From NCBI RefSeq assembly GCF_000626715.1, contig NZ_AQRA01000009.1, forward strand, positions 186,001 through 250,000: 64,000 nt of DNA, read 5' to 3'. The notes under the pieces are model-generated. The model was given only the letters and a program-made list of their open reading frames with translations. It searched no databases and was not told the origin of the DNA. This DNA is from Aquimarina atlantica (GTDB taxonomy: Bacteria; Bacteroidota; Bacteroidia; Flavobacteriales; Flavobacteriaceae). Positions 27,158 to 36,894 of the stretch are shown here, piece by piece; position 1 is the first letter of the stretch; each line of letters begins with the position of its first letter. The position numbers and the translations under genes are program-made.

Positions 27158-28105
27158 ATGAATAACTACTTTTCGATACAGGATATAGACGCTTTACCCA
27201 TTTGGGTAGAAGAAGCAATTGCAATAAAGAAAAACCCTTTATCCCATAAGACTTTGGGAAAAGATAAAACGATAGGATTGTTATTTTTTAATCCAAGTCT
27301 TCGTACCCGTTTGAGCACCCAGAAAGCGGCCTTAAACCTGGGAATGAATGTCATGGTCATGAACTTTACAGGAGAAGGCTGGTCGCTCGAGTATGAAGAC
27401 GGAACCATAATGGACCAGGGAAATTCTGAACATGTAAAAGAAGCAGCTCAGGTAGTTTCTCAATATTGTGATGTACTTGCAATACGAGCTTTTGCAAAAT
27501 TAGAAGATAGAGACGATGATTACAGTGAGAAAGTACTTCATGGATTTATAAATCATGCTTCAATACCGGTTATCAATATGGAAAGCGCGACCAGACATCC
27601 TTTACAAGCGTTAACCGATGCTATCACAATTTCAGAATATAAAAAAACAGATAAACCAAAGGTTGTACTATCATGGGCACCGCATCCAAAAGCCTTACCA
27701 CAGGCAGTTGCTAATTCTTTTGTAGAGATGATGCAACGTATGGACGCAGATTTTGTAATTACCCATCCTGTGGGATTTGAGTTAGCCAGTCAGATTACTA
27801 AACAGGTGCCCATTGATTACAACCAGGAAAATGCATTAAAAGATGCAGATTTTGTGTATGTCAAAAACTGGAGTTCCTATCAAGACTACGGTAAAGTTAT
27901 AGATAATGACCCTTTTTGGAAAATTACAAGCGAAAAGATGAAACTAACCAATGATGCAAAATTTATGCATTGCTTACCGGTACGAAGAAATGTAGTTGTA
28001 GATGATGCAGTACTGGATAGTAAAAACTCCATTGTCATCGAACAAGCAAATAATAGAACATACGCTGCACAATTGGTTTTAAAGAAAATACTTGAAAAAT
28101 CTTAA
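27158..28105 (+). CDS. argF': N-acylornithine carbamoyltransferase, probably succinyl-specific
   Basis: The enzyme carbamoylates N-acylornithine to N-acylcitrulline. At 315 residues it has the carbamoyl-phosphate motif FFNPSLRTRLST (residues 43-54) and HCLPVRRN near residue 275. It belongs to the N-acetyl/N-succinylornithine group and not to ordinary OTCases (MESATRHPLQALTD, SWAPHPKALPQAV). Published work on the Xanthomonas and Bacteroides fragilis enzymes shows that one position decides specificity: Glu92 gives acetyl, and Pro, Ser, Ala or Val gives succinyl. By my alignment the equivalent here is S90 (MDQGNSEHV), which predicts N-succinylornithine as substrate. Confidence 0.93.
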   Translation: MNNYFSIQDIDALPIWVEEAIAIKKNPLSHKTLGKDKTIGLLFFNPSLRTRLSTQKAALNLGMNVMVMNFTGEGWSLEYEDGTIMDQGNSEHVKEAAQVVSQYCDVLAIRAFAKLEDRDDDYSEKVLHGFINHASIPVINMESATRHPLQALTDAITISEYKKTDKPKVVLSWAPHPKALPQAVANSFVEMMQRMDADFVITHPVGFELASQITKQVPIDYNQENALKDADFVYVKNWSSYQDYGKVIDNDPFWKITSEKMKLTNDAKFMHCLPVRRNVVVDDAVLDSKNSIVIEQANNRTYAAQLVLKKILEKS

Positions 28106-28109
28106 TGTG

Positions 28110-28901
28110 ATGAGAGAACATGTGAAAAATAGATTGTTGGTAGCCAAGATTGGCGGAAATATAATAGAAGATCCAGAAGCATTGACTTCTTTCTTAGAAG
28201 ATTTTTCTAAAGTAGAAGGACCAAAGATTTTGGTTCATGGCGGAGGAAAATCTGCTACTCGACTTGCAGATCAGTTAGGAATAAAGACCGAAATGATTGA
28301 TGGTCGAAGAATTACTTCTGCAGAGAATCTGGATATCGTTGTGATGACTTATGCGGGGTTGTTAAATAAAACCATTGTTGCAGGTTTACAGCACCGCAAT
28401 TGTAATGCTTTGGGATTAACAGGAGCAGATGCCAATGTGATTTTGGCAGAGAAAAGACCTGTGCAATTTGTTGATTATGGATATGTTGGTGATGTTGTTA
28501 AGGTAAATGGCAATATCATAACAGCATTTTTGAATCAGGGAATTATACCAGTTTTTTGCGCAGTTACACACGATAGTCAAGGGCAATTGTTTAATACGAA
28601 TGCCGATACGATAGCTTCAGAAATAGCTTCTGAAATGAGTGCTGATTACGAGGTATCGCTATTTTATTGTTTCGAATTGAAAGGAGTTCTTGAAAATATT
28701 GAAGATAAAGATTCTGTAATCGAACATATTGATTTAGAAAAATATACAGCATTAAGAGAGGCAGAAGTGATCACAGAAGGAATGCTTCCAAAACTTCAAA
28801 ATTGCTTTGATGCTTTACAAAAAAAAGTAAGTACAGTACATATTGCTAATGCAGATTTTATAAAGGATAACACAACTAAACATACGACTTTGAGTCTATA
28901 A
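28110..28901 (+). CDS. argB: N-acylglutamate kinase
   Basis: ArgB phosphorylates N-acylglutamate. The product is an amino-acid kinase with KIGGNIIEDPE near the N-terminus, VHGGGKSATRLA for glycine-rich binding, and a later NADTIASEIASEM segment. The frame is open from a TTG at 28092 that overlaps argF'. The ATG at 28110 is the better start and gives 263 residues. It is followed 6 bp later by argE. Confidence 0.95.
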   Translation: MREHVKNRLLVAKIGGNIIEDPEALTSFLEDFSKVEGPKILVHGGGKSATRLADQLGIKTEMIDGRRITSAENLDIVVMTYAGLLNKTIVAGLQHRNCNALGLTGADANVILAEKRPVQFVDYGYVGDVVKVNGNIITAFLNQGIIPVFCAVTHDSQGQLFNTNADTIASEIASEMSADYEVSLFYCFELKGVLENIEDKDSVIEHIDLEKYTALREAEVITEGMLPKLQNCFDALQKKVSTVHIANADFIKDNTTKHTTLSL

Positions 28902-28907
28902 CTAATA

Positions 28908-29969
28908 ATGGAAAAACTAACACGTGAAGCGATTGAGCTTTTACATCATCTAATAGAAACACCATCGTTCTCGTCTGAAGAGGAAAAAACGGCGCAATTG
29001 ATCGAGAATTGGTTCATCCAAAATGATATTCCTTTTGAGAGAGAGAATAATAATATATGGGCATACAATATGTATTTTGACGAATCTAAACCTACTATTT
29101 TATTAAACTCTCATCATGATACGGTAAAACCTAATGGAAACTATACAAATGATCCTTTTAACGCTTTTGTAGAAGAAGGGAAACTATATGGCCTGGGGAG
29201 TAATGATGCAGGCGGTTGCCTGGTTGCTTTACTAGCTACATTTACCTATTTCTACAGTAGAGAAGGATTACAATATAACTTTGTGATTGTCGCTTCTGCA
29301 GAAGAAGAGAGTAGTGGTCCTTTGGGACTAAAAAGTGTCTTAAAATACCTTAAGAATGTAGCATTTGGCATTGTAGGAGAACCAACATTAATGCAATTGG
29401 CCGTGGCAGAAAAAGGCTTATTGGTATTGGATATATCGGTAAAAGGAACCGCAAGTCATGCTGCTCATCCTAATGATGATAATGCAATTTATAATGCGTT
29501 GCAAGTGATCGAATGGTTTAAAACATATGAATTTAAAAAAACATCAGAAAACCTGGGTAAAGTAAAAGCGACAGTGACACAGGTCAATGCAGGGAAACAA
29601 CACAATGTAGTACCCGCAAGTTGTGATCTGGTGGTAGATATACGAGTAAATGATTGCTATACCAATGAAGAGGTTCTCGATATTGTACAACAACACATGC
29701 CTCAATATGTTGAGGTCACACCCAGATCCCTGGATTTAGGATCCTCGTCGATTGCTATAGATCACCCTGTTGTAAAATCAGGAATTGCACTAGGAAGAAG
29801 TACCTATGGATCTCCAACCTTGTCAGATCAATCGGTATTGAATTGCCCTTCATTAAAACTGGGGCCGGGAGATTCGACCAGGTCGCATTCTGCAAATGAA
29901 TTTATTTATGTAGATGAAATCAAAGAAGGAATCGAATTGTATATCAAAATTTTAGAAGGTATAGTATAA
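28908..29969 (+). CDS. argE: M20-family N-acyl-citrulline/ornithine deacylase
   Basis: The 353-residue product is a zinc-dependent M20 deacylase. Metal and catalytic motifs are LLNSHHDTVKPNG near residue 65 and SAEEESSGPLG near residue 130 with the general-base Glu. A dimerisation domain sits in the middle (KGTASHAAHPNDD). In an acylcitrulline pathway its substrate is N-acylcitrulline, giving citrulline for ArgG. Given S90 in the neighbouring carbamoyltransferase, that is probably N-succinylcitrulline. Confidence 0.9.
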   Translation: MEKLTREAIELLHHLIETPSFSSEEEKTAQLIENWFIQNDIPFERENNNIWAYNMYFDESKPTILLNSHHDTVKPNGNYTNDPFNAFVEEGKLYGLGSNDAGGCLVALLATFTYFYSREGLQYNFVIVASAEEESSGPLGLKSVLKYLKNVAFGIVGEPTLMQLAVAEKGLLVLDISVKGTASHAAHPNDDNAIYNALQVIEWFKTYEFKKTSENLGKVKATVTQVNAGKQHNVVPASCDLVVDIRVNDCYTNEEVLDIVQQHMPQYVEVTPRSLDLGSSSIAIDHPVVKSGIALGRSTYGSPTLSDQSVLNCPSLKLGPGDSTRSHSANEFIYVDEIKEGIELYIKILEGIV

Positions 29970-30010
29970 ATAATGAAGTAGTTAAAACCACTTCAACAAA
30001 AGAATAATTA

Positions 30011-31288
30011 ATGAAACTTTGGGATAAAGGGTTACCAACAGATCAAAAAATAGATAGGTTTACCGTCGGTAATGACAGGCAATTGGATATGGTAATTGCC
30101 AGGTATGATGTGCAAGCAACCTTGGTTCATGCTAAGATGTTGTATAAGATTAATTTACTTTCTGACCAAGAAATTTCTGAAATTGAAAAAGAATTGAATA
30201 TATTGGGGCGGGAAATAGAAAAAGGAACTTTTGTGATAGAGGACCAGTTTGAGGATATACATTCTAAAATTGAGTATGAATTAACTCAACGAATAGGAGA
30301 TGCAGGTAAGCGAATACATACCGCCAGATCACGTAATGATCAGGTGTTGGTAGCGATGCATCTATATATGAAAGAAGAATTACTTCAAATTAAATCTCTG
30401 GTTAACGAATTATCTCAGAATTTACTTACCCATGCAGAAACCTATAAAGATGTGTTACTTCCTGGGTATACACATATGCAGATAGCAATGCCATCTTCAT
30501 TTGGACTTTGGTTTTCTGCTTATGCAGAAAGTTTTATTGATGATCTGTATTTTGTAAATGCTGCTTTAAAAGTTGTGGATCAAAACCCATTGGGAAGCGC
30601 CGCAGGGTATGGTAGTTCATTTCCGATAGATAGAGAATTTACCACAAGAGAATTAGGTTTCGAAACCCTTAAGTATAATGTAGTTGCTGCACAGATGAGC
30701 AGAGGGAAATCCGAAAAATCTACTGCTTTTGCAATGAGTAGTGTAGCTGCGACTTTATCGAAACTGGCAATGGATGTATGTTTGTATATGAGTCAGAATT
30801 TTGATTTTATGAGCATCCCGTCAGAATTTACAACGGGATCCAGTATTATGCCACATAAGAAAAATCCAGACGTCTTTGAGTTAATAAGAGGAAAATGTAA
30901 TAAAATTCAGGCACTGCCTTACGAATTAAATTTGCTAATCAATAATTTACCAAGTGGTTACCACAGGGATTTACAATTGCTTAAAGAAGGAGTTGTACCT
31001 GCTATCCAGGATTTAAAAGCATCCCTGGAGATGACTATGTATGCACTTAAGAATATACAGGTGAATAAAAATATATTAGATGATGATAAGTATGATTACC
31101 TGTTTAGTGTAGATACATTAAACGAATTAGTAATGCAGGGCATGTCTTTTAGGGATGCCTATGTAAAAATTGGATTAGATATTGAGAAGGGATGTTACAC
31201 ACCCGAAAAGAATACAAAACATAGCCATAGTGGTAGTATTAATAATTTATGTCTTAACAAGATAAAAAAGAAATTAGAGGAAGTTTGA
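30011..31288 (+). CDS. argH: Argininosuccinate lyase
   Basis: ArgH splits argininosuccinate into arginine and fumarate, the last step of the pathway. The 425-residue product carries the superfamily signature GSSIMPHKKNPDVFELIRG near residue 280, with the catalytic Ser loop, and TARSRNDQV near residue 100. It is somewhat shorter than the usual roughly 460 residues, as in other Bacteroidota. It is the last gene of the operon, with a terminator about 190 bp further on. Confidence 0.97.
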   Translation: MKLWDKGLPTDQKIDRFTVGNDRQLDMVIARYDVQATLVHAKMLYKINLLSDQEISEIEKELNILGREIEKGTFVIEDQFEDIHSKIEYELTQRIGDAGKRIHTARSRNDQVLVAMHLYMKEELLQIKSLVNELSQNLLTHAETYKDVLLPGYTHMQIAMPSSFGLWFSAYAESFIDDLYFVNAALKVVDQNPLGSAAGYGSSFPIDREFTTRELGFETLKYNVVAAQMSRGKSEKSTAFAMSSVAATLSKLAMDVCLYMSQNFDFMSIPSEFTTGSSIMPHKKNPDVFELIRGKCNKIQALPYELNLLINNLPSGYHRDLQLLKEGVVPAIQDLKASLEMTMYALKNIQVNKNILDDDKYDYLFSVDTLNELVMQGMSFRDAYVKIGLDIEKGCYTPEKNTKHSHSGSINNLCLNKIKKKLEEV

Positions 31289-31477
31289 GGGAACAGTACT
31301 TTCTAAAATCATGTGAATTATGTGAGAACACAAGCTAGTCTATAGGGTTAGTTTGTAGTTCTTAAATAAAAAATTGAAAATGTTAATAAAAAGGCATATC
31401 TTAATGATATAGAAGAGAAGCTGAAGTATATTTAATTGAGTGTAAGTTGAGTTAGTTTGATTTTTTCGCTTCAGCCT

Positions 31478-31520
31478 AGACCCCCAGAGGAGTTGTTAAC
31501 CACTGGGGGTTGTCTTTTTT
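31478..31520 (+). terminator. Terminator of the arginine operon
   Basis: ACCCCCAG (31480-31487) pairs with CTGGGGGT (31503-31510) and is followed by TGTCTTTTTT. The outer AGA/TCT bases can add to the stem. The 31289-31477 stretch before it shows no gene. Confidence 0.85.
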
Positions 31521-31663
31521 ATGATTAGGGATATAGTAGGCCTTAGAATTAATGAGAGAGGAAGATGATGTAATTATGGATAGTAAGATGATATATCAAA
31601 AAACTCCACATTAAAAATGCAGAGTAATGTAGTGTTTTGGATAGAAATTTGATTAAACCGGGA

Positions 31664-31884
31664 TTACGCTAAATGTGCTTCACACGAAATCCATTCTTCA
31701 TTCCCGTCAGAGTCTTCATATACTCCACAATCCATCATTGCAGAACCTTCTGGATAATATTGCACAAATGTGCAATTATTGACCTGCTCTGCAGTACATT
31801 GATCTCTTCCACTCCGCCTATTAATATTAGCTCTTCTCGGGATAAAACTTTGAATTTTTTAAATGCTTCTAAAGAATTTTTCAT
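31664..31884 (-). pseudogene. Frameshifted GG-leader peptide (bacteriocin/RiPP-like precursor)
   Basis: On the minus strand, ATG at 31884 begins MKNSLEAFKKFKVLSREEL followed by ILIGG. This is the form of Bacteroidota double-glycine leader peptides that are cut and exported by peptidase-containing ABC transporters. Directly after GG the zero frame loses the pattern and stops after 25 residues. One base later, the other frame reads SGRDQCTAEQVNNC, then a Cys-containing acidic tail with MMDCGVYEDSDGNE and WISCEAHLA, and ends at TAA 31664-31666. The 221-bp length is one base short of whole codons. One missing base at the GG site explains all this. It may be a pseudogene or a sequencing error. No transporter or modifying enzyme lies next to it. 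Confidence 0.6.
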
Positions 31885-31998
31885 GAGTACATAATTTATA
31901 TTGATTAATGTATGTACTAAAATACAGTATTAACCAAAGTATAACAAGGGAATAAATGTTATAGTTTACTTATTAACGATTTAAAAAATAGATAATTA

Positions 31999-32355
31999 TT
32001 ACGAAATCAAAGCTTTTAGATCATTGATTACATTGATGTTATGTCTAATGTTTGCATAAAGGATAAACAAAATAATGATGGCAACGATAAATCCTAACAG
32101 GATTCCATTATTTCTACTCGACAATTTTTTAGAAGTCTTAAGATACGCCTTAGAAATCTTCTTTGCATAATTAGTCACCAGGGCAAACGCAGGTGCAAAA
32201 ATTAAAACGATAACCAGCATATCTATTAGTACCAAAAGATATCCTTGTTGATGGATATGTTTCTTTACATATTTTAGGATAAACTCATTGATTAATGCAG
32301 CAGATAAGACAGCCACAGTATAGATTGCATATTTGGTAGTTTGTCGATTACTCAT
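31999..32355 (-). CDS. Small membrane protein of unknown function
   Basis: The product has 118 residues and three hydrophobic helices (about residues 8-30, 38-62 and 84-104). A basic loop lies between the second and third (NYAKKISKAYLKTSKKLSSRNN). It has no recognisable family. It stands alone on the minus strand, opposite to its neighbours. A plus-strand alternative is not open. The composition and helix pattern suggest a real gene. Confidence 0.6.
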   Translation of the reverse strand: MSNRQTTKYAIYTVAVLSAALINEFILKYVKKHIHQQGYLLVLIDMLVIVLIFAPAFALVTNYAKKISKAYLKTSKKLSSRNNGILLGFIVAIIILFILYANIRHNINVINDLKALIS

Positions 32356-32522
32356 AGTAGGGCAACTATTCTTAATTTGGGGTTAATACGATTAATTATG
32401 GGGGTAAGGTAAAATCTATAATTTGATATTCAAAATAAAGATGGTTTTTTGATAAAGAGTAATCGGGTAATACAGTATACGAATTCAATAGTCTTTTGAA
32501 AATAAGAACATTATACGACATG

Positions 32523-32555
32523 AGACCTCACAGGTTTTTAAAACCTGTGAGGTCT
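32523..32555. repeat. REP-like palindrome AGACCTCACAGGTTTT
   Basis: A 16-bp arm and its exact reverse complement are separated by a single T. This sequence type is a very common intergenic palindrome in flavobacteria. The rest of 32356-32723 shows only this and the repeat at 32662. Confidence 0.8.
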
Positions 32556-32661
32556 ACCTTACTACTATTATTTTACTAACAGATCGTGTATTTAAGTTTA
32601 ACCGTGGAATCTAAATGGTAACATTTTTACGTTCTTTGTTATTAACAAATATAATTGCAAT

Positions 32662-32710
32662 GTCACATCGAGTGCTGCGCTTTTGGGCGTAGTGTATCGA
32701 GATGTTTTTG
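32662..32710 (+). repeat. Short copy of the CGTCA...TATCGA repeat, just before the second CHAT gene
   Basis: GTCACATCGAGTG leads to GTATCGAGATGTTTTTG. It ends 14 bp before the CHAT gene start. The first CHAT gene also has a copy of this family upstream (219-280). Confidence 0.5.
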
Positions 32711-32723
32711 AAAAACAAACTTA

Positions 32724-35700
32724 ATGACCATCACTATACAATCAATACCATACAAAAATGCACTTCTTTACTGTGTTATTGGTATCCTCTTTTTATACAC
32801 CACCCTTGGTTATACCCAAACCATAACCGACACTACAGTTGCCTCACAACATTTTACCAAAGCAGATGTATTACTGGCAGAAAGAAAACTAGATAGTGCT
32901 GTAGTATATTTTAAGAAAGCCTTACCCATCTACCAAAAGGCCAACGCCTGGGAACGTGTTGCCCGATGTTATAATAAAATTGCTGAAAGCCAAAGGCGAA
33001 ATAGAAAGTATGATGAATCCTATAAAAACGCACAAAAAGTACTAGAAATTAGTATTACATATTTACCGGAACATAATGAAGAAAAGGCTATTGCTTATGA
33101 AAATATGGGGAAATATTATGAAACTAATAATTCAGACTATAAAACTGCCTTAGGCTATTATGAAAAAGGGTTGAAAATAAGAACAAGAATTTATGCAAAA
33201 GACCATCCTGCTATTGCAAATTCATATTCTCGAATAGGATATATGTATTATGTGAAAAAAGATTATAACAAAGCAATGAAGTATCAAGAGAAAGCTCTTG
33301 ATATGCGAATTAAAGCTTTTGGTGAAAACCATCTTGATATTGCATATTCATATTTGGATATAGGTAATATTTTTCTTATGCAACGTAAATATGATAAAGC
33401 ATTACTTTATTACCAAAAATCCTTGATTATTAGAAAAATAAATGGATCAAATGATATTGCAATAGCTAATTCAATTTTTTGTATTGGCCTTGCATATGAT
33501 AGAAAAGAAGATTATGATAAAGCATTACCATATTTTGATCAGGCTTTATCTATTCGAATCAATATACTGGATAGAAATCACAAAGATGTAGCCATATGTT
33601 ATAGAGTTATTGGCCTTGTTTATAAAAATCAAGGAGCATATGATAAAGCACTTCCTTATTTTGAAAAGTATTTGTCCTCCGCAGTTAATAGAAATGAAAA
33701 AACTAGTATTGTTACTGCTCTCAACCACATAGGCATATGTTATAAAAATAAAGGAGCATATGATAGAGCATTATATTATTATAATCAAGCAATGAATATT
33801 GATGATAATAAAAAATATATGCAAGCAATGTATAATAATATTGGTGTTATTTATAAATATAAAGGAGCATACAGTAAAGCTTTGAATTATTTGAAAAAAG
33901 CACTTCATGAGAACTTAAAAGCTAGAGGGAAAAACCATCTATTTGTTGCCCTCAACTATAATAATATCGGTAATGTCTATAGATTAAAAAAAGAGTATGA
34001 TCAATCTCTATTGTATTATAAAAAAGCCTTAGCCATACGAACACAACTATTTTATCAAAACAACTCTCATATAGCTGATTCTCATAACGATATCGGGGAG
34101 TTGTATGCTTTAAAAAGAGAATATGATAAAGCATTACACTATACTAATAAAGCCTTAATAATCAGGATTGCTGTTTTTGGAGAAAACCATCCGGATGTTG
34201 CAGATTCTTATGAAAGTATTGGTAATATCTATCAAGCCCAAACAGATTATAACACAGCTTTAGAACATTATCAAAAAGCCTTGGCTATACGACAACATGT
34301 ATTTGGTGAGCATCACCCCAAAGTTGCACAATCCTATACTAAAATTGCAAAAGTATATGCTATACAAAAAGAGTTTGCAAGCAGTTTAGCGCATTATGAT
34401 CAATCTATAGTGGCAAATACTAAGCTTAAAGCCCAAACCAAAGCAACTTTTACCACAGATCACTACTTAAACTTAGATGTGTTGTTAACTTCTTTATTAG
34501 GCAAAGCCAAAACCTATACTGCTTTATATACAGAAAGTAATGATATTGATGATCTTAACGGTGCAATCCACACGTACCAAAAAGCAGATGCCCTTATCAA
34601 CACCATTAGACAAACCTATACCAACTACCAGGACAAGGTGCGTTTTGCTCAAAAAGCAGCAGCGGTCTACCAGGGTGCCATAGCAGCACAATTACTAGTA
34701 TACGATACGAAAAAAGAGCAATCCTCTTTAGAACAGGCGTTTTACTATGCCGAGAAAAGTAAAGCCAATACCTTAAAAGAACTACTTACCGATGCCAATG
34801 CTAAGACCTATACAGGATTACCAGCAGATCTTGTGGCATTAGAAAAAGAACTAAGGATTGATAAAGCGTTTTATCAATCCAAAATCACAGAACTCTACAG
34901 TGGATCTAGGATGAGTACTAAAGATTCTCTAAAAATGGTTCGTTATGAGAATACACTATTTGACATTAGCAATAGGCAAGATTCACTAACAGCAGTATTA
35001 GAGCAGAACTATCCAAAATATTACCAGCTTAAACATGAAAATGCTATTGTTACGGTTCGTGATATTCAGCGTCATCTAAACGATAATACTACAGTACTCG
35101 AGTTTTTTACTTCAGAGCGTATTACCTATGCTTTTACGATTTCAAAAGATAAGATCGCAGTACAAGAATTAGCGACTCCCAATCTTACGATCACTATAGA
35201 ACAACTACGAAAAGCGATTGCATCACAAAATCTGGCAGCCTATAAAACATCGGCATATGCTTTATATAACCAATTAATGGCCCCGATTGCCAATACTCTT
35301 CGACAAGGTGACACGTTTGCAGGTGATGAATTGATTATCATTCCCGATGGGCCGCTATGGCATTTAAATTTTGAGCTATTGCTAACCCAAAAAGATACAA
35401 CAAATAACCCTGCAGACTTATCATATTTGCTTAAAGAATATGCGATTACCTATGCCAATGCGGCTAACCTGTTATTTGCCAAAGATAAAAGTGAACAACC
35501 CCCACAACAACGACAAGAGTGCCTGGCGTTTTCGTTTTCAGATAGTACGATAACGACCAATACGATGAGTTTGGCTGCGCTAAGAAGTACCGGTATTGAT
35601 CTTCCGGGAACGCGAAAAGAGATCAAAGCGATCTCTAATATTATCGATGGGCAGTATTACTATGGATCACAAGCCATAGAAGCTAATTTTAAGAAAAACG

Positions 35701-36287
35701 CAGGACGATATGCGATACTTCACCTGGCGTTGCATGGGGATGTAGACAATGAGCGACCAGAGAATTCAAGACTCTATTTTACCAAAAGTAAAGATACGAT
35801 AGAGGATAACCTGTTATATAGTCACGAATTATTTGCTTTGGATATTCCGGCAGAACTTACTGTACTTAGCGCCTGTTATACGGGTACCGGTAAGATTGCT
35901 AAGGGAGAAGGTATTATGAGTTTAGGTAGTGCTTTTCAATATGCGGGTACAAAAAGTTTGCTCTTAAGCAGCTGGGAAGTATCGGATCAAACCACTCCAA
36001 AATTGATGCAATACTTCTATACCAACCTTAAAGCCGGGATGAATAAGGCAAAAGCATTGCAACAGGCCAAATTGCAATACCTGGCTACGGCAAATATCAA
36101 TCGTACACAACCCTTCTATTGGGGAGGGTTTTACCTGGTAGGAGATTCGTCACCAATTGCTTTTGAGAGCAACACCCTGTGGTATTGGGTAGCATTGATA
36201 GTACTAGTGTTGATAGGAGTAGAGGTGTTTTGGTATAGGAGAAGGGTAAAGAATGTGATCACTTCGACTTCGCTCAGTGATCGTTAA
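32724..36287 (+). CDS. TPR-CHAT protein (intact paralogue)
   Basis: The 1187-residue protein starts with a signal peptide or anchor (about residues 12-32). Around a dozen 42-residue TPR repeats follow (for example HYQKALAIRQHVFGEHHPKV), then a helical linker and a CHAT domain. The caspase-like dyad is H1004 (LALHGDVDN) and C1051 (LSACYTGTG). A C-terminal membrane helix (WYWVALIVLVLIGVEVFWY) precedes a short basic tail. CHAT proteases act in bacterial signalling and defence, including the Craspase system; here the target is unknown. It is strongly similar to the broken gene at 406-3956, above all in the CHAT half. Its last codons lie in an inverted repeat shared with the next gene. Confidence 0.95.
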   Translation: MTITIQSIPYKNALLYCVIGILFLYTTLGYTQTITDTTVASQHFTKADVLLAERKLDSAVVYFKKALPIYQKANAWERVARCYNKIAESQRRNRKYDESYKNAQKVLEISITYLPEHNEEKAIAYENMGKYYETNNSDYKTALGYYEKGLKIRTRIYAKDHPAIANSYSRIGYMYYVKKDYNKAMKYQEKALDMRIKAFGENHLDIAYSYLDIGNIFLMQRKYDKALLYYQKSLIIRKINGSNDIAIANSIFCIGLAYDRKEDYDKALPYFDQALSIRINILDRNHKDVAICYRVIGLVYKNQGAYDKALPYFEKYLSSAVNRNEKTSIVTALNHIGICYKNKGAYDRALYYYNQAMNIDDNKKYMQAMYNNIGVIYKYKGAYSKALNYLKKALHENLKARGKNHLFVALNYNNIGNVYRLKKEYDQSLLYYKKALAIRTQLFYQNNSHIADSHNDIGELYALKREYDKALHYTNKALIIRIAVFGENHPDVADSYESIGNIYQAQTDYNTALEHYQKALAIRQHVFGEHHPKVAQSYTKIAKVYAIQKEFASSLAHYDQSIVANTKLKAQTKATFTTDHYLNLDVLLTSLLGKAKTYTALYTESNDIDDLNGAIHTYQKADALINTIRQTYTNYQDKVRFAQKAAAVYQGAIAAQLLVYDTKKEQSSLEQAFYYAEKSKANTLKELLTDANAKTYTGLPADLVALEKELRIDKAFYQSKITELYSGSRMSTKDSLKMVRYENTLFDISNRQDSLTAVLEQNYPKYYQLKHENAIVTVRDIQRHLNDNTTVLEFFTSERITYAFTISKDKIAVQELATPNLTITIEQLRKAIASQNLAAYKTSAYALYNQLMAPIANTLRQGDTFAGDELIIIPDGPLWHLNFELLLTQKDTTNNPADLSYLLKEYAITYANAANLLFAKDKSEQPPQQRQECLAFSFSDSTITTNTMSLAALRSTGIDLPGTRKEIKAISNIIDGQYYYGSQAIEANFKKNAGRYAILHLALHGDVDNERPENSRLYFTKSKDTIEDNLLYSHELFALDIPAELTVLSACYTGTGKIAKGEGIMSLGSAFQYAGTKSLLLSSWEVSDQTTPKLMQYFYTNLKAGMNKAKALQQAKLQYLATANINRTQPFYWGGFYLVGDSSPIAFESNTLWYWVALIVLVLIGVEVFWYRRRVKNVITSTSLSDR

Positions 36288-36413
36288 CTTTGCTGAGTGA
36301 TCGTTAGAGGGCTGAGCGAAAACTAAATTAGCACTCACTTTGACTACACTCACTTCGATTATGATTAGTGATCGTTATGTCTGTTATCATTAGAGGGCTG
36401 AGCGAAGTCGAAG
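36262..36413. repeat. Inverted repeat closing two convergent genes
   Basis: CTTCGACTTCGCTCAG (36262-36277) and its exact reverse complement (36398-36413) lie inside the 3' ends of the CHAT gene (plus) and the GIY-YIG gene (minus). Between them GTGATCGTTA recurs several times. Confidence 0.75.
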
Positions 36414-36724
36414 TCCGGTGCTCTATACACAGAATAATGCGTTTCATTTTTACATTTAGCCAGATTATGTAAGTCTTCCAAATCCCCTCTTATAAGTGCT
36501 TTTTTCTTAGCTTTGGACCAGCCTTGTACCTGTTTTTCTCTATAGAAAGCAGTGTCAATACGATTATATTGTTCGTAATAGAGTAATTTTACCGGTAATC
36601 GTTTTTTGGTGTGGTTTGAACCTTCTCCATTTTGATGTTGCTGTATTCTTCTTTCCAAATATTTTGTACTACCGGTATAGTAACTCCCATCACTACATTC
36701 TAAAATATACATATAACCTTTCAT
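36365..36724 (-). CDS. GIY-YIG nuclease-domain protein (URI/UvrC-like family)
   Basis: The 119-residue product has the GIY-YIG core at residues 4-35 (YMYILECSDGSYYTGSTKYLERRIQQHQNG) — the Tyr pair, Arg26 and the following His are visible within it. A later Glu/Lys-rich segment (YREKQVQGWSKAKKKALI) is also typical. Single-domain members of this family are common and mostly uncharacterised. About the last 18 residues (APDFDFAQPSNDN…) are encoded by the inverted repeat at 36262-36413, so the original protein probably ended near residue 100. It is transcribed towards the CHAT gene. Confidence 0.9.
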   Translation of the reverse strand: MKGYMYILECSDGSYYTGSTKYLERRIQQHQNGEGSNHTKKRLPVKLLYYEQYNRIDTAFYREKQVQGWSKAKKKALIRGDLEDLHNLAKCKNETHYSVYRAPDFDFAQPSNDNRHNDH

Positions 36725-36894
36725 ATCAAGCGTTCTTTTATAGTATTAATTCACAATATTATGGGGTAAGAGTTTCATTTTTTGAAACAGGTGAGTTATA
36801 TATACCATAAATTTACCGACTTGGATAAGTAGGCGGCGCTTCTTTCATATAGTAACCCCCTTCCTCACAGAATATTTACCGATCATCGGTATGT

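Noticed and set aside
31673..31894. Plus-strand 73-codon frame
   Set aside because: It is the opposite-strand shadow of the frameshifted GG-leader peptide.
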